From the NCBI GenBank assembly GCA_964451305.1, contig CAYVHV010000008.1:38135-102134 (forward strand): DNA of 64,000 nucleotides, written 5' to 3'. The notes under the pieces are model-generated. The model had not been told where the DNA came from. It did no database searches and saw nothing but the letters and a program-made list of their open reading frames with translations. Source of the stretch: SHLQ01 sp964451305 (lineage in GTDB: Bacteria > Actinomycetota > Acidimicrobiia > Acidimicrobiales > SHLQ01). Below are positions 18,712 to 29,900 of this stretch, in pieces. Numbering within the stretch: the stretch's first letter is position 1; each line of letters starts with the position of its first letter. A program made the translations under genes and the position numbers.

Positions 18712-18924
18712 ATGACAACAACACGAACCTCCACCAACGAAACCAACAGCGCTCCCCCACAACAGCCGCAGCTCCTCTTAATCAGTAGCGATACGGCGGA
18801 GTCATCGAGCAGCACCCGGTGGGCGCTCGACGAAGAAACACGAGAAACCGGACGCCGCGGCCTCGCAAAGGCCCGAGCCGCACTTCACGCCACACGCCCG
18901 GCTCATCTCGACGTCGCTGCCTGA
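18712..18924 (+). CDS. Small hypothetical protein (70 aa)
   Basis: A Thr/Ser/Gln-rich N-terminal half is followed by a conserved-looking helix (RWALDEETRETGRRGLAKARAAL). Short proteins ending in this style of W-LDE-TR-GR-GL-ARA helix occur in actinobacteria, but the function is unknown and this is recall, not a search. No Shine-Dalgarno is visible and the A of the ATG could be the transcription start (leaderless). Confidence 0.55.
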   Translation: MTTTRTSTNETNSAPPQQPQLLLISSDTAESSSSTRWALDEETRETGRRGLAKARAALHATRPAHLDVAA

Positions 18925-19032
18925 ACTACCGTTCAATTCTCTCGGCTGAGGGTGAGGTACGCGCAACTTGGCGCGTCGCCCTGACGGATCTCGCACGATC
19001 GAGCCCTCGCTTTATCACGAAGAGTCGAGAAC

Positions 19033-19614
19033 ATGCAGTTCCGTGCCCCACGAGCGACAGGTTGCGGTTCGAGATGCTGGGTTGTTGTCACCCGCATTCT
19101 CTTCCTCACACTCATGCTCGGCGCCTGCGGTTCGTCTAGCGAACCCGATACAACCGAGGCCCAGCGAGCCCATCCAACCCTCTCCGAAGTGATCGATGGC
19201 GACACCGTGATCGTACGCTTCCCGAACGGACGAGAGGAGGCGGTCCGGCTGCTCGGGATCGATACGCCCGAAACCGTCGATCCCACACGGCCCGTGCAGT
19301 GCTTCGGCCGAGAAGCAGCAGAACACCTCGGCACACTCGTGCCGCCCGGTACGCCACTGACCCTCGAACGAGACCTCGAAGCCCGAGACCGTTTCGGACG
19401 GCTCCTCGCCTACATCTATCGATCGAGCGACGGACTGTTCATCAATGCAGAGATGCTTCGGCTCGGCTTTGCCGACCTCTCCATCTTCGAACCCAACACC
19501 GCACACCAGCCGGCATTTGTCGCCGCGGTCACAACAGCTCGAACGAGCTCGGTCGGCCTATGGGACGCGTGTGGCGGGCCGGACGTTCCGCTCGACCCAC
19601 ACGAGTACGACTAA
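19033..19614 (+). CDS. Thermonuclease-family (SNase) lipoprotein
   Basis: A secreted nuclease of the staphylococcal nuclease fold. The N-terminus has a hydrophobic stretch ending in a lipobox-like LGAC, so it is probably a lipid-anchored exported protein. The OB-fold follows with VIDGDTVIV, VRLLGIDTPE (catalytic Arg and Asp) and LEARDRFGRLLAYIYR (catalytic Glu and Arg positions), so activity is expected. The C-terminus GLWDACGG is typical. It overlaps the convergent SCP2 gene by 4 nt. Confidence 0.88.
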   Translation: MQFRAPRATGCGSRCWVVVTRILFLTLMLGACGSSSEPDTTEAQRAHPTLSEVIDGDTVIVRFPNGREEAVRLLGIDTPETVDPTRPVQCFGREAAEHLGTLVPPGTPLTLERDLEARDRFGRLLAYIYRSSDGLFINAEMLRLGFADLSIFEPNTAHQPAFVAAVTTARTSSVGLWDACGGPDVPLDPHEYD

Positions 19615-19991
19615 ACCGCAGCCGCCCAGCCCTCGTACCATGGCGATTCAGCAAACGCAGGGACGAGCTCGTCGAGCCAACGAGCGTACGCCCCTTCAAT
19701 CTTGATATCTCCCGCCATAAATGCACCATCTCGCGTGCGGCTACCGGACCATAGGTCGACGAGGACCGACTCTTTCACCGTGATTGTGATGTCGGCTTTG
19801 ACCCCGCGGGGGTATTTGCCGGCGGTCGCGGTCAATTCGGTACCGTCGTCGCTCACGTTGAACGCGACCTTTCCCTCTTCGGTGTCGGTGACGATGTAAA
19901 GGATGCGAATGAGCTCACCGTGTGAGAAGTCCGAACTTCCCCCGACCGCAGCTACGAGCGCATCACACCACTCTTGTTCGTAACGACTCAT
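19611..19991 (-). CDS. SCP2 sterol-carrier-like domain protein
   Basis: A single-domain protein of 126 residues with the SCP2 pattern: beta strands KVAFNVSD and ADITITVKES, then SGSRTRDGAFMAGDIKIEGAYARW, the loop-helix that closes the lipid-binding pocket. The likely role is binding of a hydrophobic ligand; the ligand is unknown. Its ATG overlaps the mca stop by 1 nt, so it is probably co-transcribed with mca. Confidence 0.75.
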   Translation of the reverse strand: MSRYEQEWCDALVAAVGGSSDFSHGELIRILYIVTDTEEGKVAFNVSDDGTELTATAGKYPRGVKADITITVKESVLVDLWSGSRTRDGAFMAGDIKIEGAYARWLDELVPAFAESPWYEGWAAAV

Positions 19992-20857
19992 CAGTGCGCT
20001 CCTCGAATGCCGGCGAACAGGTCATCTTCGATTCCATTCGAGACCTCCACCTTCGACAGCGCAAGCTCATAGTCATCGAAGGGATACACCGCCGCCGCGA
20101 TGTCTCGTGGAAGCGGAAACCAGAACGACTCTTCAGGGTCGACTTGTGTGGCATGCGCGAGCAATGCGTCGCAACGCTCATTCCAGAAATCTTCGACCTC
20201 GATCTTTGCGGTAATGAGGTGGTCCTCGGACTCGCGATCGAGAAAGCGCTCGTCGAACGGACTCTCGCCATTTACCTCAAGGCACTTCTCATGTGTCTTG
20301 ACGATGCGTTCTTGGGACCAGGCGGTGTAATACAACTTCAGCGGCTGCCACGGTTCACCCGCATCGGGGAACTGCTCGGGATCACCCGCTGCATGAAATG
20401 CTGGCACCGTAATCTCGTTGACCCGTAGATGATCGGGGTGCAGGTAACCCTTTTGATGATCGCTATAGGTGACGATCACGTGCGGACGCTCCTCGCGAAT
20501 GATCGCGACCAAACGCTCAACCGCCTCGTCGAGAGGAGCGTTTGCAAAGTTGTCTGGATGAGCATTCTCGGGCATATCGGGCATGCCGGAATCCAAATAG
20601 CCGAGCATCGCGACTCGGTCATACCCAATTATCTCGGCAGAACGGTCGAGCTCAGCGCGCCGGACCGCCACGATGTTGTCCTTATTCTCCGGAGTATCGA
20701 GCGCCTTGTTGAGAATGTCCCCCGCTCCTCCATCGGTGCAACAGACGAGCACGCAACGGGCGCCTTCGCTGTTGTACTTGGCAACAGTGCCAGCGCCCTT
20801 CGAGGCTTCGTCGTCAGGGTGTGCGTGAACAGTGAGTAGTCGGAGCTCCGATTCCAT
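19991..20857 (-). CDS. mca: Mycothiol S-conjugate amidase
   Basis: A PIG-L/LmbE-fold zinc amidase that cleaves mycothiol conjugates to a mercapturic acid and GlcN-Ins, completing detoxification of electrophiles. The zinc motif AHPDDEASKG and the Mca-type stretch DGGAGDILNKALD are near the N-terminus, with YLHPDHLR holding the third ligand and a long C-terminal part that PIG-L deacetylases lack. With the ATG chosen it is 288 residues, which matches Mca of mycobacteria; the upstream TTG extension is not protein-like. Confidence 0.88.
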   Translation of the reverse strand: MESELRLLTVHAHPDDEASKGAGTVAKYNSEGARCVLVCCTDGGAGDILNKALDTPENKDNIVAVRRAELDRSAEIIGYDRVAMLGYLDSGMPDMPENAHPDNFANAPLDEAVERLVAIIREERPHVIVTYSDHQKGYLHPDHLRVNEITVPAFHAAGDPEQFPDAGEPWQPLKLYYTAWSQERIVKTHEKCLEVNGESPFDERFLDRESEDHLITAKIEVEDFWNERCDALLAHATQVDPEESFWFPLPRDIAAAVYPFDDYELALSKVEVSNGIEDDLFAGIRGAH

Positions 20858-20991
20858 TCGCCGCACGATACCGGCATCGAAGCAAGGCACGTCGTCAACA
20901 AGTAGACTCGCTGGTATTGGGCAGTTTGCAGGGATGTCCTGTGCCTCGGTCCGAGGCAGGGCCCGAACCCACGACAAGGCTGGGAGATCGA

Positions 20992-21276
20992 GTGCGAGCT
21001 CGTGTTGAGACAATTGGTTTAGCGCTGCGTCCCGGTGCGATGCTCGGGCTCGTCGTCACTGTCATTGTTGGAATGGTCGGCCTCGTTCAGCTCGATCAGC
21101 GCCTCATGCTGATCGGACTCATCGCCGGTCCGCTCATCGTGATCCTCAACGTTGTCGTCTCCGGCGTAACGACCTGGCACGAGAAGAACACGCGACTCGA
21201 AGCGACCTACCTCGACGCCGAGGACATGATCCGTCTTCGTCATCTGCAATCAGCACGACGTTCGCGTCAGCCATAG
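20992..21276 (+). CDS. Small membrane protein with two TM helices (94 aa)
   Basis: Two hydrophobic helices (PGAMLGLVVTVIVGMVGLV and LMLIGLIAGPLIVILNVVV) are joined by a short QLDQR loop and followed by a basic cytoplasmic tail. GGGAG lies 5 nt before the GTG chosen; the frame extends back to 20917 without a comparable signal. The family is not recognised. Confidence 0.65.
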   Translation: MRARVETIGLALRPGAMLGLVVTVIVGMVGLVQLDQRLMLIGLIAGPLIVILNVVVSGVTTWHEKNTRLEATYLDAEDMIRLRHLQSARRSRQP

Positions 21277-21317
21277 CTCCGCTCCCGCCAGTCTTCCCGT
21301 GCTGTCGTTTCCGAGTT

Positions 21318-22532
21318 CTATAGGGGCGCTAACTCGTGGTCGCCGGCATCATCATCGGCGACGAGCTTCCACCCAAAGACCTGAGCCAGTTGTTCACGCC
21401 CTTCGTCAGGCCCGCTTGCGATGACTTCATCGTTCACCGTCAGCTGGTCCCGACCGCTTGGCCGATGGCGGTACGTCGACCCAGTCTTGATCGCCAGCAC
21501 CATGTAGCCGGGAGCGACGTCGAGTTGTAACTCGGCGAGGCTGCGACCTTCAGCCTCGCTACCCGCAGCGACGGGAAGCCGAAGCACGACCTCATCGGCC
21601 TCGGCAAGTGCCACACCCAAGACTGGGTGGACCTCCTCGCCTCGTTCAACAAACATCACCATCGCCGACGCTTGGTCACCAATGTCTTCCGAGGCTGCTG
21701 CGAGGTGCAACAACCCGCGCAACGGAGACGGCTCCGAACTGGAGGCGGCAGCTCGCAACACCCACGTCTCAAGCTGATCGTGCATCTCATCGAGCCGAGT
21801 CTCGAGGTGACGAACCTCAGCAGCAAGGCCACGGTCACCGAGCACCAACGCGGAGTACGCCAACCCGACAGCAGCTTCGGACAAGTTCTTCATCTCGACC
21901 AAAATGTCGATCGCTCGATCGAGTTCTTCGATCGGTTCTGTCTCGGGGATTGGCTGTCGAGGCGGAGCGCCAGCGAGCTCGCGAACCGTCGGGATGCCAG
22001 CGGGCGGCCCTTCGAGGAACAACACATCGTCGGGGACGAGGATCGTTTCGCCGGACACGGCTGTCGTCCATCCATCGCCGCCTCGAACCGCCAGGATTCT
22101 CATCCCGGTCAGCACCGGTAGCTCAAGATCGATAAGCGCCGAATGTGCCATCGTCGATCCCTCGACAACGACGACGCGATGAGATACCTCTTCGGCATCG
22201 CGAAGCTCCTCGACGAGGTGCGTTGGGATGCCGAGGTTGTTGGTGACCGTGCGCGCAATGTTCACCGCATCATTACCAATGCGTTCAATGGCAGAGATCA
22301 CCTGCAAGACACGACCCATGCCCGGGGCTTCTCGCGGGTGGCGCACGCCAAGCACCGCGAGCGATCGCATATCGGCCACTAGCTGGGTGAGGACCGATTC
22401 CAAGTCTCGAACTTCATCGGCCATGTCCGGGTCGCCGAAGTACACGGCCGCGTACGCGAGATCGACCATGAGCTCCGACGTGTCTTTCGCATCCGCCAGG
22501 AGCGTTCTCAGGTTTCGGGGTTTGTCATCCAT
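21318..22532 (-). CDS. PhoU/TrkA-C duplicated regulatory protein, likely partner of the adjacent MgtE-type transporter
   Basis: A 404-residue soluble protein with a duplicated unit: PhoU-like helices (about 8-95), a TrkA-C domain (about 105-190), a second PhoU-like block (about 205-300) and a second TrkA-C domain (about 310-395, ending DEVIASGPDEG). TrkA-C domains bind small ligands such as nucleotides and gate cation transport. The gene lies directly downstream of the duplicated MgtE transporter gene in the same direction, so a gating role is likely but inferred. Confidence 0.8.
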   Translation of the reverse strand: MDDKPRNLRTLLADAKDTSELMVDLAYAAVYFGDPDMADEVRDLESVLTQLVADMRSLAVLGVRHPREAPGMGRVLQVISAIERIGNDAVNIARTVTNNLGIPTHLVEELRDAEEVSHRVVVVEGSTMAHSALIDLELPVLTGMRILAVRGGDGWTTAVSGETILVPDDVLFLEGPPAGIPTVRELAGAPPRQPIPETEPIEELDRAIDILVEMKNLSEAAVGLAYSALVLGDRGLAAEVRHLETRLDEMHDQLETWVLRAAASSSEPSPLRGLLHLAAASEDIGDQASAMVMFVERGEEVHPVLGVALAEADEVVLRLPVAAGSEAEGRSLAELQLDVAPGYMVLAIKTGSTYRHRPSGRDQLTVNDEVIASGPDEGREQLAQVFGWKLVADDDAGDHELAPL

Positions 22533-22597
22533 GTGTTTCTAGTTTCTCCCGTCACTGTAGAGAAGGGTTCCAAATGAGAAAAGAGCCATGCTGGCCG

Positions 22598-23839
22598 TCA
22601 TGTTCCAACTCCGAGCAGAATGATCGCCCCGACGAGGGTGAAGGCCCCCACGAGGTCGAGGACCGAATTGGTCAGAGGTATCGTCGCCGTGTCTGGGTCG
22701 AGCCCGACTCGAACCGCTGCCAACGTCCCGTAGTAGGCAACACCGAGCACCACGAACGTTGCACCGAACCCGGCAAGCACCGCGACAGCGACCATCGACC
22801 CGAGCCCGGGGCTGGCGGCGCCAACGGCGACCGAACCAAAGTGCGCCGCTGCGCCTACGAGAAGAAAGATCACCGGCGAGAGCACCGCGACGGAGCGAAT
22901 GTCGAGCAACGCCTCTCGTTGCGGCACGATTCTGGATTGAATGAGGCCGAGATGGACCTTGGATCCGAGCCGGCTCGAGAGAATTCCGCCGAGGGCTCCG
23001 GCCATCCCGAAGTATGAAGGGACGAGGACGAGCAGAGCCGGTTGATCGAGAAAAGCCGCCAGCTGACCTTCGACCACACTGCCCGCAACCAGCGAGATGA
23101 CCGACGCGAGCCCGAGAACCGGGAGTGATTCGATCGCGATCTGGCGAAGCAGTGGAAGGCTGCGCCGCAGCCCGACGAACAACGCCGCAGCGGCGAGCAC
23201 GAGCATCGCAATGCCAACAATGGTGCTGGGGCTGACCGAGCTCTCGCCGGCTCGATGCACCAGAAGCGATGCCCCGAGAAGGGCCGGGAGGGTGACAAGG
23301 TCACCGGTTCCAGTGACGAGAGGCGCGATCACATTGTCGAGGTCCCAGCCGAACCGGGTCGAACCTGCTGCCAGCGCGACCGTCAGCCCCAAAACGATGA
23401 CGGACGCTCCGACCCCTCCGACTACCGAGATAGTGACGAAGTCGAACAACCCAATCGAGTCGTCGATCCCAATGACTTGAGCGAGCACCCAAGCAACCAG
23501 CGCCAACCACGTCGCTGCGACGACGCTCAATACCAGTGACGCCAAGACGTTTTGCCCGAACACGGTGTCCACGCGACGCGTCACCGAGAACTCGCCGGTG
23601 TGGATTGCAGTGCCGAGGCGACTCCCCAACGCGCCAAATACGTTGCCGCGTTGGCCGATCGCAGCTGGAACGAGAAGGAGCAGGCCCGGAAGTTCGGCTA
23701 ACCGCTCTTCGGACGAAGCGAGCGTGAGTCCAGCGACGAGGGTGACGATGATCGAGATCAACAAGGCCGCGCTGGATTGTGCAACCGCGCCCGGATCGGG
23801 CCCAAGAATGCGAACGAGCCGCGTGGCGAAGGAGCGCAT
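22598..23839 (-). CDS. Divalent-cation transporter with two MgtE domains (SLC41-like)
   Basis: A polytopic membrane protein of 413 residues made of two MgtE integral domains and lacking the cytoplasmic MgtE-N and CBS domains of classic MgtE. The paired signatures GQRGNVFGALGSRLG and AGALGGILSSRLGSK, and GWDLDNVIAPLVTGTGD and GLDPDTATIPLTNSVLD, repeat in each half. The arrangement resembles eukaryotic SLC41 and archaeal two-domain forms. The likely role is magnesium (or related ion) transport, with regulation supplied in trans by the PhoU/TrkA-C protein 65 nt downstream. Confidence 0.83.
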   Translation of the reverse strand: MRSFATRLVRILGPDPGAVAQSSAALLISIIVTLVAGLTLASSEERLAELPGLLLLVPAAIGQRGNVFGALGSRLGTAIHTGEFSVTRRVDTVFGQNVLASLVLSVVAATWLALVAWVLAQVIGIDDSIGLFDFVTISVVGGVGASVIVLGLTVALAAGSTRFGWDLDNVIAPLVTGTGDLVTLPALLGASLLVHRAGESSVSPSTIVGIAMLVLAAAALFVGLRRSLPLLRQIAIESLPVLGLASVISLVAGSVVEGQLAAFLDQPALLVLVPSYFGMAGALGGILSSRLGSKVHLGLIQSRIVPQREALLDIRSVAVLSPVIFLLVGAAAHFGSVAVGAASPGLGSMVAVAVLAGFGATFVVLGVAYYGTLAAVRVGLDPDTATIPLTNSVLDLVGAFTLVGAIILLGVGT

Positions 23840-23973
23840 TGCCGTAAGGGTATGCGGTTCTTCGCTATGCGACCGATTTAGGGGTGTCCGGATACCGAGC
23901 CCTCAATATGCAACGAGATGGGCCGATAGGCCTAGATCGCATACGCACGAGTTGTGCGGAGGAGGGACTAGCT

Positions 23974-26900
23974 ATGAGGAACCTCAGAATTCTCGTCGTG
24001 ATGGCAGTGGTTGCCGCGACGATCGCTGTGTTCCAGCTGCCAAGTTCCGCGCTTGCGACCGGAATCGATGCGTGCTTCTTCCGAGATCTTGACGGCTCGA
24101 GCACCCAAGGTGACAGCGTCAACGCCGGCGCGAGCGGCGAGGTGGCATTCACCGAACCCATCTCGGTCGACCTGGTCGATCAAACCAATGGCACGACGAT
24201 CGCGGTCGCAACCGACCCGGTGACCGGTTGCGTCGAGTTTCCCAACCTCATCGACTCCGCTAACTATCAACTCAACATCAGCTACCCACCCGAATATCAG
24301 TCGTCCCCAACCGGTGGCGATACCGATGTCGTACCCGGAGCAGCTCCCACAACGGCCGGTGACCCGTTCTCCGCCACATACAACTTCACCTACCAAGCAG
24401 GCGATGACCTCTCGATCACCGGAGGGGTCACCGGACTTCCCGGCCTGGCCCTCGGCTATTTCATCACTCCATCCGGCGACGAACTGATCGAAACGGGAAC
24501 TGGTCCGTTCGACACCAGCGGATCCTGCCCCACGCAAGAACCAGGTGACGACTGTGGCGAGTTTGATGACGTGGTTCGGACCAATGACGTCACCACGATC
24601 GGTTACACGGTTACCGCCGACAACATTCCCGACCCGAACATCAACCCACTGACCGACATCATCGTCGAGCAGGTCATCACTCCGAACCTGGGTGCCGTCG
24701 TCGATGTGCCGTCGCTTCATCCAAACTGCCTCACCACCGGTGTGTCGCCGGTGTCTGGCATCGCGACCGATCCATCTACCGGCGTCATTACCGTTACGTG
24801 CAACATCGGCCCCAAGGGCAACGGCACCTCGATTCTGCCAATGTTCGTCCGTACTGATGGTCAAGCAGCCAACGGTTCGTCATTCGTGATCGACGCCCGC
24901 GTGTACTCCGCCGATGACCGCGCCCAGGTCCGCGAAGACAGTCTGCTCGACCCGGTCGAGACGTTCATCTCCGCTTCTCCGCGCTTCGACATCACCAAAG
25001 ACAACGACGCATCAAATCCACACAACCGCGTCGTGTTCCAGCAGTTCACCGAACGCGTGAACCCCATCACCGGCAACACCGAACTCGGCGCTAACTACAG
25101 CTGGGACATCTCGGTTCTCTACGACGGAGGCGCCAAAGGACAGGCAGCGCTCGCCGACCCAATCACGTTCTCTGATGTCATTCCGCCCGAGTTCTCCGGG
25201 TGGCTCGTCACCGGATGTTTCAACACACCGTGGGCCACGGGTAGCAACCTCCCGAGTGATGATCGCCCCGAAGAAGATTGGGGCACGAACGGCACGTGGA
25301 ACTGTGTTGCTGACCGGGCAAACAACGAGGTGGACATCACCGTCACCGGTGTCGACACCGACGGCGACCCCGTCCCGACCGAAGGCACCAACGGCAACAG
25401 CCTCGCAGCTGGACCCTTCGTTGCTTTCGCTGGCCGAGTAACCATCTGGTATCCCTTGAGCGACTTCTACCGCACGGTCGATCCCGACTGGGAACTGGGC
25501 GACGACCCAATCACCGGCGACTACAACCTCGACAACCTCATCACGAACTTTGATCCCGAAGACGTCACTGGTCAGAGCAACTTCCTCGATGCAGACGAAC
25601 CAACAGAGAACAACGACCGTTCGGTCAACGTTCGAATCTCTGAGGCCGGTGGCTTTAACAAGCACGTGGGTTCCTATGAGTGGGCTGACGCTCGAATCCC
25701 CGACGGTTCGATCACGACCGGGTCGGTTTGGCCCTGCAATGCCAACCTGATCCCTGAAGGATCGCTTCTGAGTGGCCAAACTCAGGCGTGTAGCTCGGGT
25801 GACGCTCCTGTTCAACCAGGTGAGCGAGCACACTTCTGGTTCTGGTCGAGAAACAACGGCAGCATCCCATGGCCTTCCGAGAACTTCGCGCTATGCGATG
25901 CCTTCGACAACTCGACGCTCTCGCTCACCACCTGGACCGGCGGTCAACCGGTGGTCATCCGAGGTTCCTTTCCAGCGAATGCGTACATCATCGAATACGC
26001 AACAGCGGAGTTCAACGATGACGTCACCGCAAACGACTGGACGAACCAACTCGCCGCCATTCGAGACTGCACGGCACCAAACAACGACTGGTCAACCGAT
26101 CCCCTGAGCTTCGACCCCGACCCCACCACCTCGTTCGAGAGCATCGGGATGATTCGAGTCCGCCTCGACCCGACCGTCGTCTCGGAGGTCGCCCCGTCAG
26201 AGTTTGTTCAGGTGTCTTTTCCAGTCGAAGTTCGCGACACGTTCAACGGAGGTCCCAACGATGGGGCTTCCATCCCCGTCGATACCATCCTTGCCAACAA
26301 CGGCAACCGCCGGTTCAACACCGCAGGCTACTCGGCAACGCAGTTCGACGCGGAGAACTACACCCCCAGCGCGTGGGGGGAGCGGCTCTTCCTGAACCGA
26401 CACCAGGTGCGGGTGAGTAAGACCGCTTCGATCGATCCGACATCTCCGACCGACGACGACCTCGCAAACGTCGAAGGCGCGGACACCGTGGTGTGGTGGC
26501 TCCAGCCTGGAGTGACCGCCGTGACTCCTGCAATTGCTCCGAACGTCCAGATCATCGATACCCTTCCGGCCGGCATCACCTTCGATGCCTTCTGTCAGGC
26601 CAGCCAGGCATACCCAGACCCCGACGTCGTGCTCACGTCGGTAACTCCAAACCCGGACGGAACGACGACGCTCCTGTTCGACCTCGGCGATCGACAGACC
26701 AACGAACCCATTGGACCAATCCCGGTCTGCACCACCGTCGACAACTTCCTCGACCCGGGCACGGACCTCACGAACAACGTCGTGATCATGTCCGACACCG
26801 ATATTTCTCCTGAGGGAACCCGCAGCGATGAACGCACGATCTCTGTCATTGCGTCGGGTGAACTCCAGCTACTCAAAGAGGTGGATTCCCCTCTCGAACT

Positions 26901-29900
26901 CCAACTCGACACCCAGACCTTCACCATTGGCTGGAGCAACCTCTCCGACGACTTCGACTTCCAGGCGCCCGACATCATCGATGTCTGGCCATACAACGGC
27001 GATTCCGTAAACCCGTTGAACCAACGGACCGAGTTCGATTCCAACTTCACCGGCAGCTACGAACTGACCGCTTGGATGCCCCAACCAACAACCACGTTGA
27101 GTTCAGGCGCCACTTCTCCGACCGCTGGCACCTGGTACTACACCGCCGACGACCCCAACACCGTCCCCTACGACGCAGACCACCCGGACAATGACCTCGC
27201 GGTCGCCGGTGGCGTGACCTGGTGCACCCAAGCGGAACTCACTGCGGGACTTGCCCCGTGTACCTTCACATTCTCCGACTCGACCGGCGTCCGCTTCGTT
27301 CAAACCGAGATTCTGGAGTCGCGAAGCAACGTCACCGTCAGTTACACCTTCCAAGCCGGAACCGCGATAGATCCGAATCAGCCAGGTGACCGGTACGTCA
27401 ACCGTTTCGCAGCACGCACCGGCAGCGTCAGCGACCTCATCCGGTCGAACGAAGTTCTCGTGCAGGTGCTGTCGATGAGCTTGGGTGACTTGGTGTTCCT
27501 CGACGCCGATATCGACGGAGCCTTCACGTCGGGAGTCGATGTCCCGGTCCAAGGAACGGCCGTGGAGTTGTGGATCGATAACGGCGCAGGGACGTTCGTT
27601 CCGTTCGGAACAACGACGACGGACACCAATGGCAGGTACATCTTCGAAGACCTACTCCAAGGCATCTACGAGGTTCGCATTCCGAATACAGAGCTCAACG
27701 GCGGAACGCTCGACACACTCACCCAGACGGTCAACGCACTTCCTGCAGATAACGACGACAACGAGGATGTTGATCAACAAGCGACTGACTCAGGGCTTGG
27801 TTACACAACGTCTGGGCCGGTCACGCTCAGCGCAAATACCGTGATCGATCCACCGCTCGGCCTCGAACCGGTCGGCGAGAACGTTGCGAACATCGGTAGC
27901 CCGTTGACCTTCGACAACCTCACCAACCTGACCGTCGACCTCGGGTTCCGCGGTGACCCTGCGGTCGAGATCGTCAAAGAAGTCTGTGATTCGGCCCTCG
28001 GAAGCTGCGACCTCGACACCGATCCCCTCGATCCGAACGACGGGTGGGTTGAGACTGTCGTCGTGCCATTTACGAACACGGCGCAATGGCGAGTCACGAT
28101 TCGCAACACCGGCTTCGAGGTTCTGACCAACGTTGCGGTCACCGACCCGATCGAGCCTGACTGCACCCAGCCAGCAGGCTCGATTCCTGATCTCGGTATC
28201 GGTGAGTTCTACTCCTACGTCTGTTCAACGAACGATGTTGTCGCCGACATTCTCAACACGGCCCTCGTCAACGCTGAGGGCCTGGGCTCTGGCACCGAGG
28301 TTCAAGATGACGATTCGGCTGCGGTCGAGACACCTCCGGCTGACCCCGACATCGAAGTCACAAAGTCCGTCAACGGAGACGACGCACAAACAGCGCCGGG
28401 TATCTTTCTCAATCCAGGAGCACCCGTCACCTTCACCTACGAGGTCACTACCGCTGCTGGCACCGTGCCTCTCGCCAACATTACCGTCGCCGACGACAAC
28501 GGCACCCCTCTCGACGCGACCGACGACTTCACCGCAACCTTCGTCAGTGGCGACACCGACGGCGATGATCGTCTCGACCTCGGAGAGACATGGCTATTTG
28601 AAGCGACCGGTTTCACCGCAATCACCGGGCAATACGCCAACTGGGCCACCGCCACCGGCGTTCCAGTAACACCTGGAGCAACAGCGCTGAGCGACCTCGA
28701 TCCCAGCCACTACTTTGGTCTTGACGCTGGCAGCGAACTCACCAAGTTCGTCAACACCGATGATGCCAATTCGGCGCCTGGTATCTCGATCCCCGCTGGC
28801 GACCCGGTGAGCTTCACCTACCTTGTCGAGAACACGGGCAACTCTGAACTGTCGGTTGTCAGCTTCACCGATGACGCTGGAACTCCAGCAGACCTCACCG
28901 ATGACTGGACACCTATCTTCGTCTCCGGTGACACCGACGGTGATGGTTTGCTCGACATCACCGAGTCGTGGACGTACACCCACACCGGGGAGGTGGCGAT
29001 CAGCGGCCAGTACACCAACGTTGCCGAGATCACGCTTGCCGACCCATTAGGAAACGAGTCCATCAGTTCAGATCCAGCGAACTACTTCGGTACCGAGCCA
29101 GCATTCGCGCTCGAGAAGTCAACCAACGGTGTGGATGCGGACGTCGACCCGGTCCTCATCGCTGAAGACGGACCGGTGCTGTGGGAGTACGTCCTGGCCA
29201 ACACTGGAAACGCAGCGATCAGCAACCCGCGCGTCTCCGATGACAATGGCACTCCCACTGATCTCACCGATGATTTCTTCGCAGCATTCGTCTCCGGCGA
29301 TACCAACAACAACGGCGTTCTCGACGTCACCGAGTCTTGGATCTTCGAAGCCACCGGCACCGCAACGGAGCTCGCCTACACCAACAGCGCAACGGCCAGC
29401 GGCATCGGACCAGCCGGCCTCGATGAAGATGGTGATGTCATCCCCGGCATTGCCCTCGACGCCGAAGACCCTTCTGGATACATCGTTGCGAGCCCCGGTA
29501 TCGATGTCGTGAAGGTAACGAATGGCGTCGACAGCAGCACGGCCCCAGGCGTCTACCTCGAAGTCGGCGACCCGGTCACGTGGACGTACACCGTCACGAA
29601 TACCGGTGATGTGCCGTTGAGCAACGTCGGCGTTTCCGATGACAACGGCACACCGGCCGACGCAACCGACGACTTCACCGCAACCCTCATCTCCGGCGAC
29701 ACGAACAGCGATGGCCTCCTCGACCTCGACGAAACCTGGACCTTCGAAGCCACCGGCACCGCAATTTCCGGCCAATACCAAAACGACGCCACCGCCACCG
29801 GCACCCCACCGGACGTCACCAACCCAGACGGCACCACCAGCCCAGCAACCCCCATCAGCGCAACCGACGACGACTTCTACTTCGGCACCGAGTCCGGTAT

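Noticed and set aside
20858..21013. Longer mca start at 21013
   Set aside because: The extra 52 residues lack similarity to Mca and use TTG. The ATG at 20857 gives the family's usual 288 residues.
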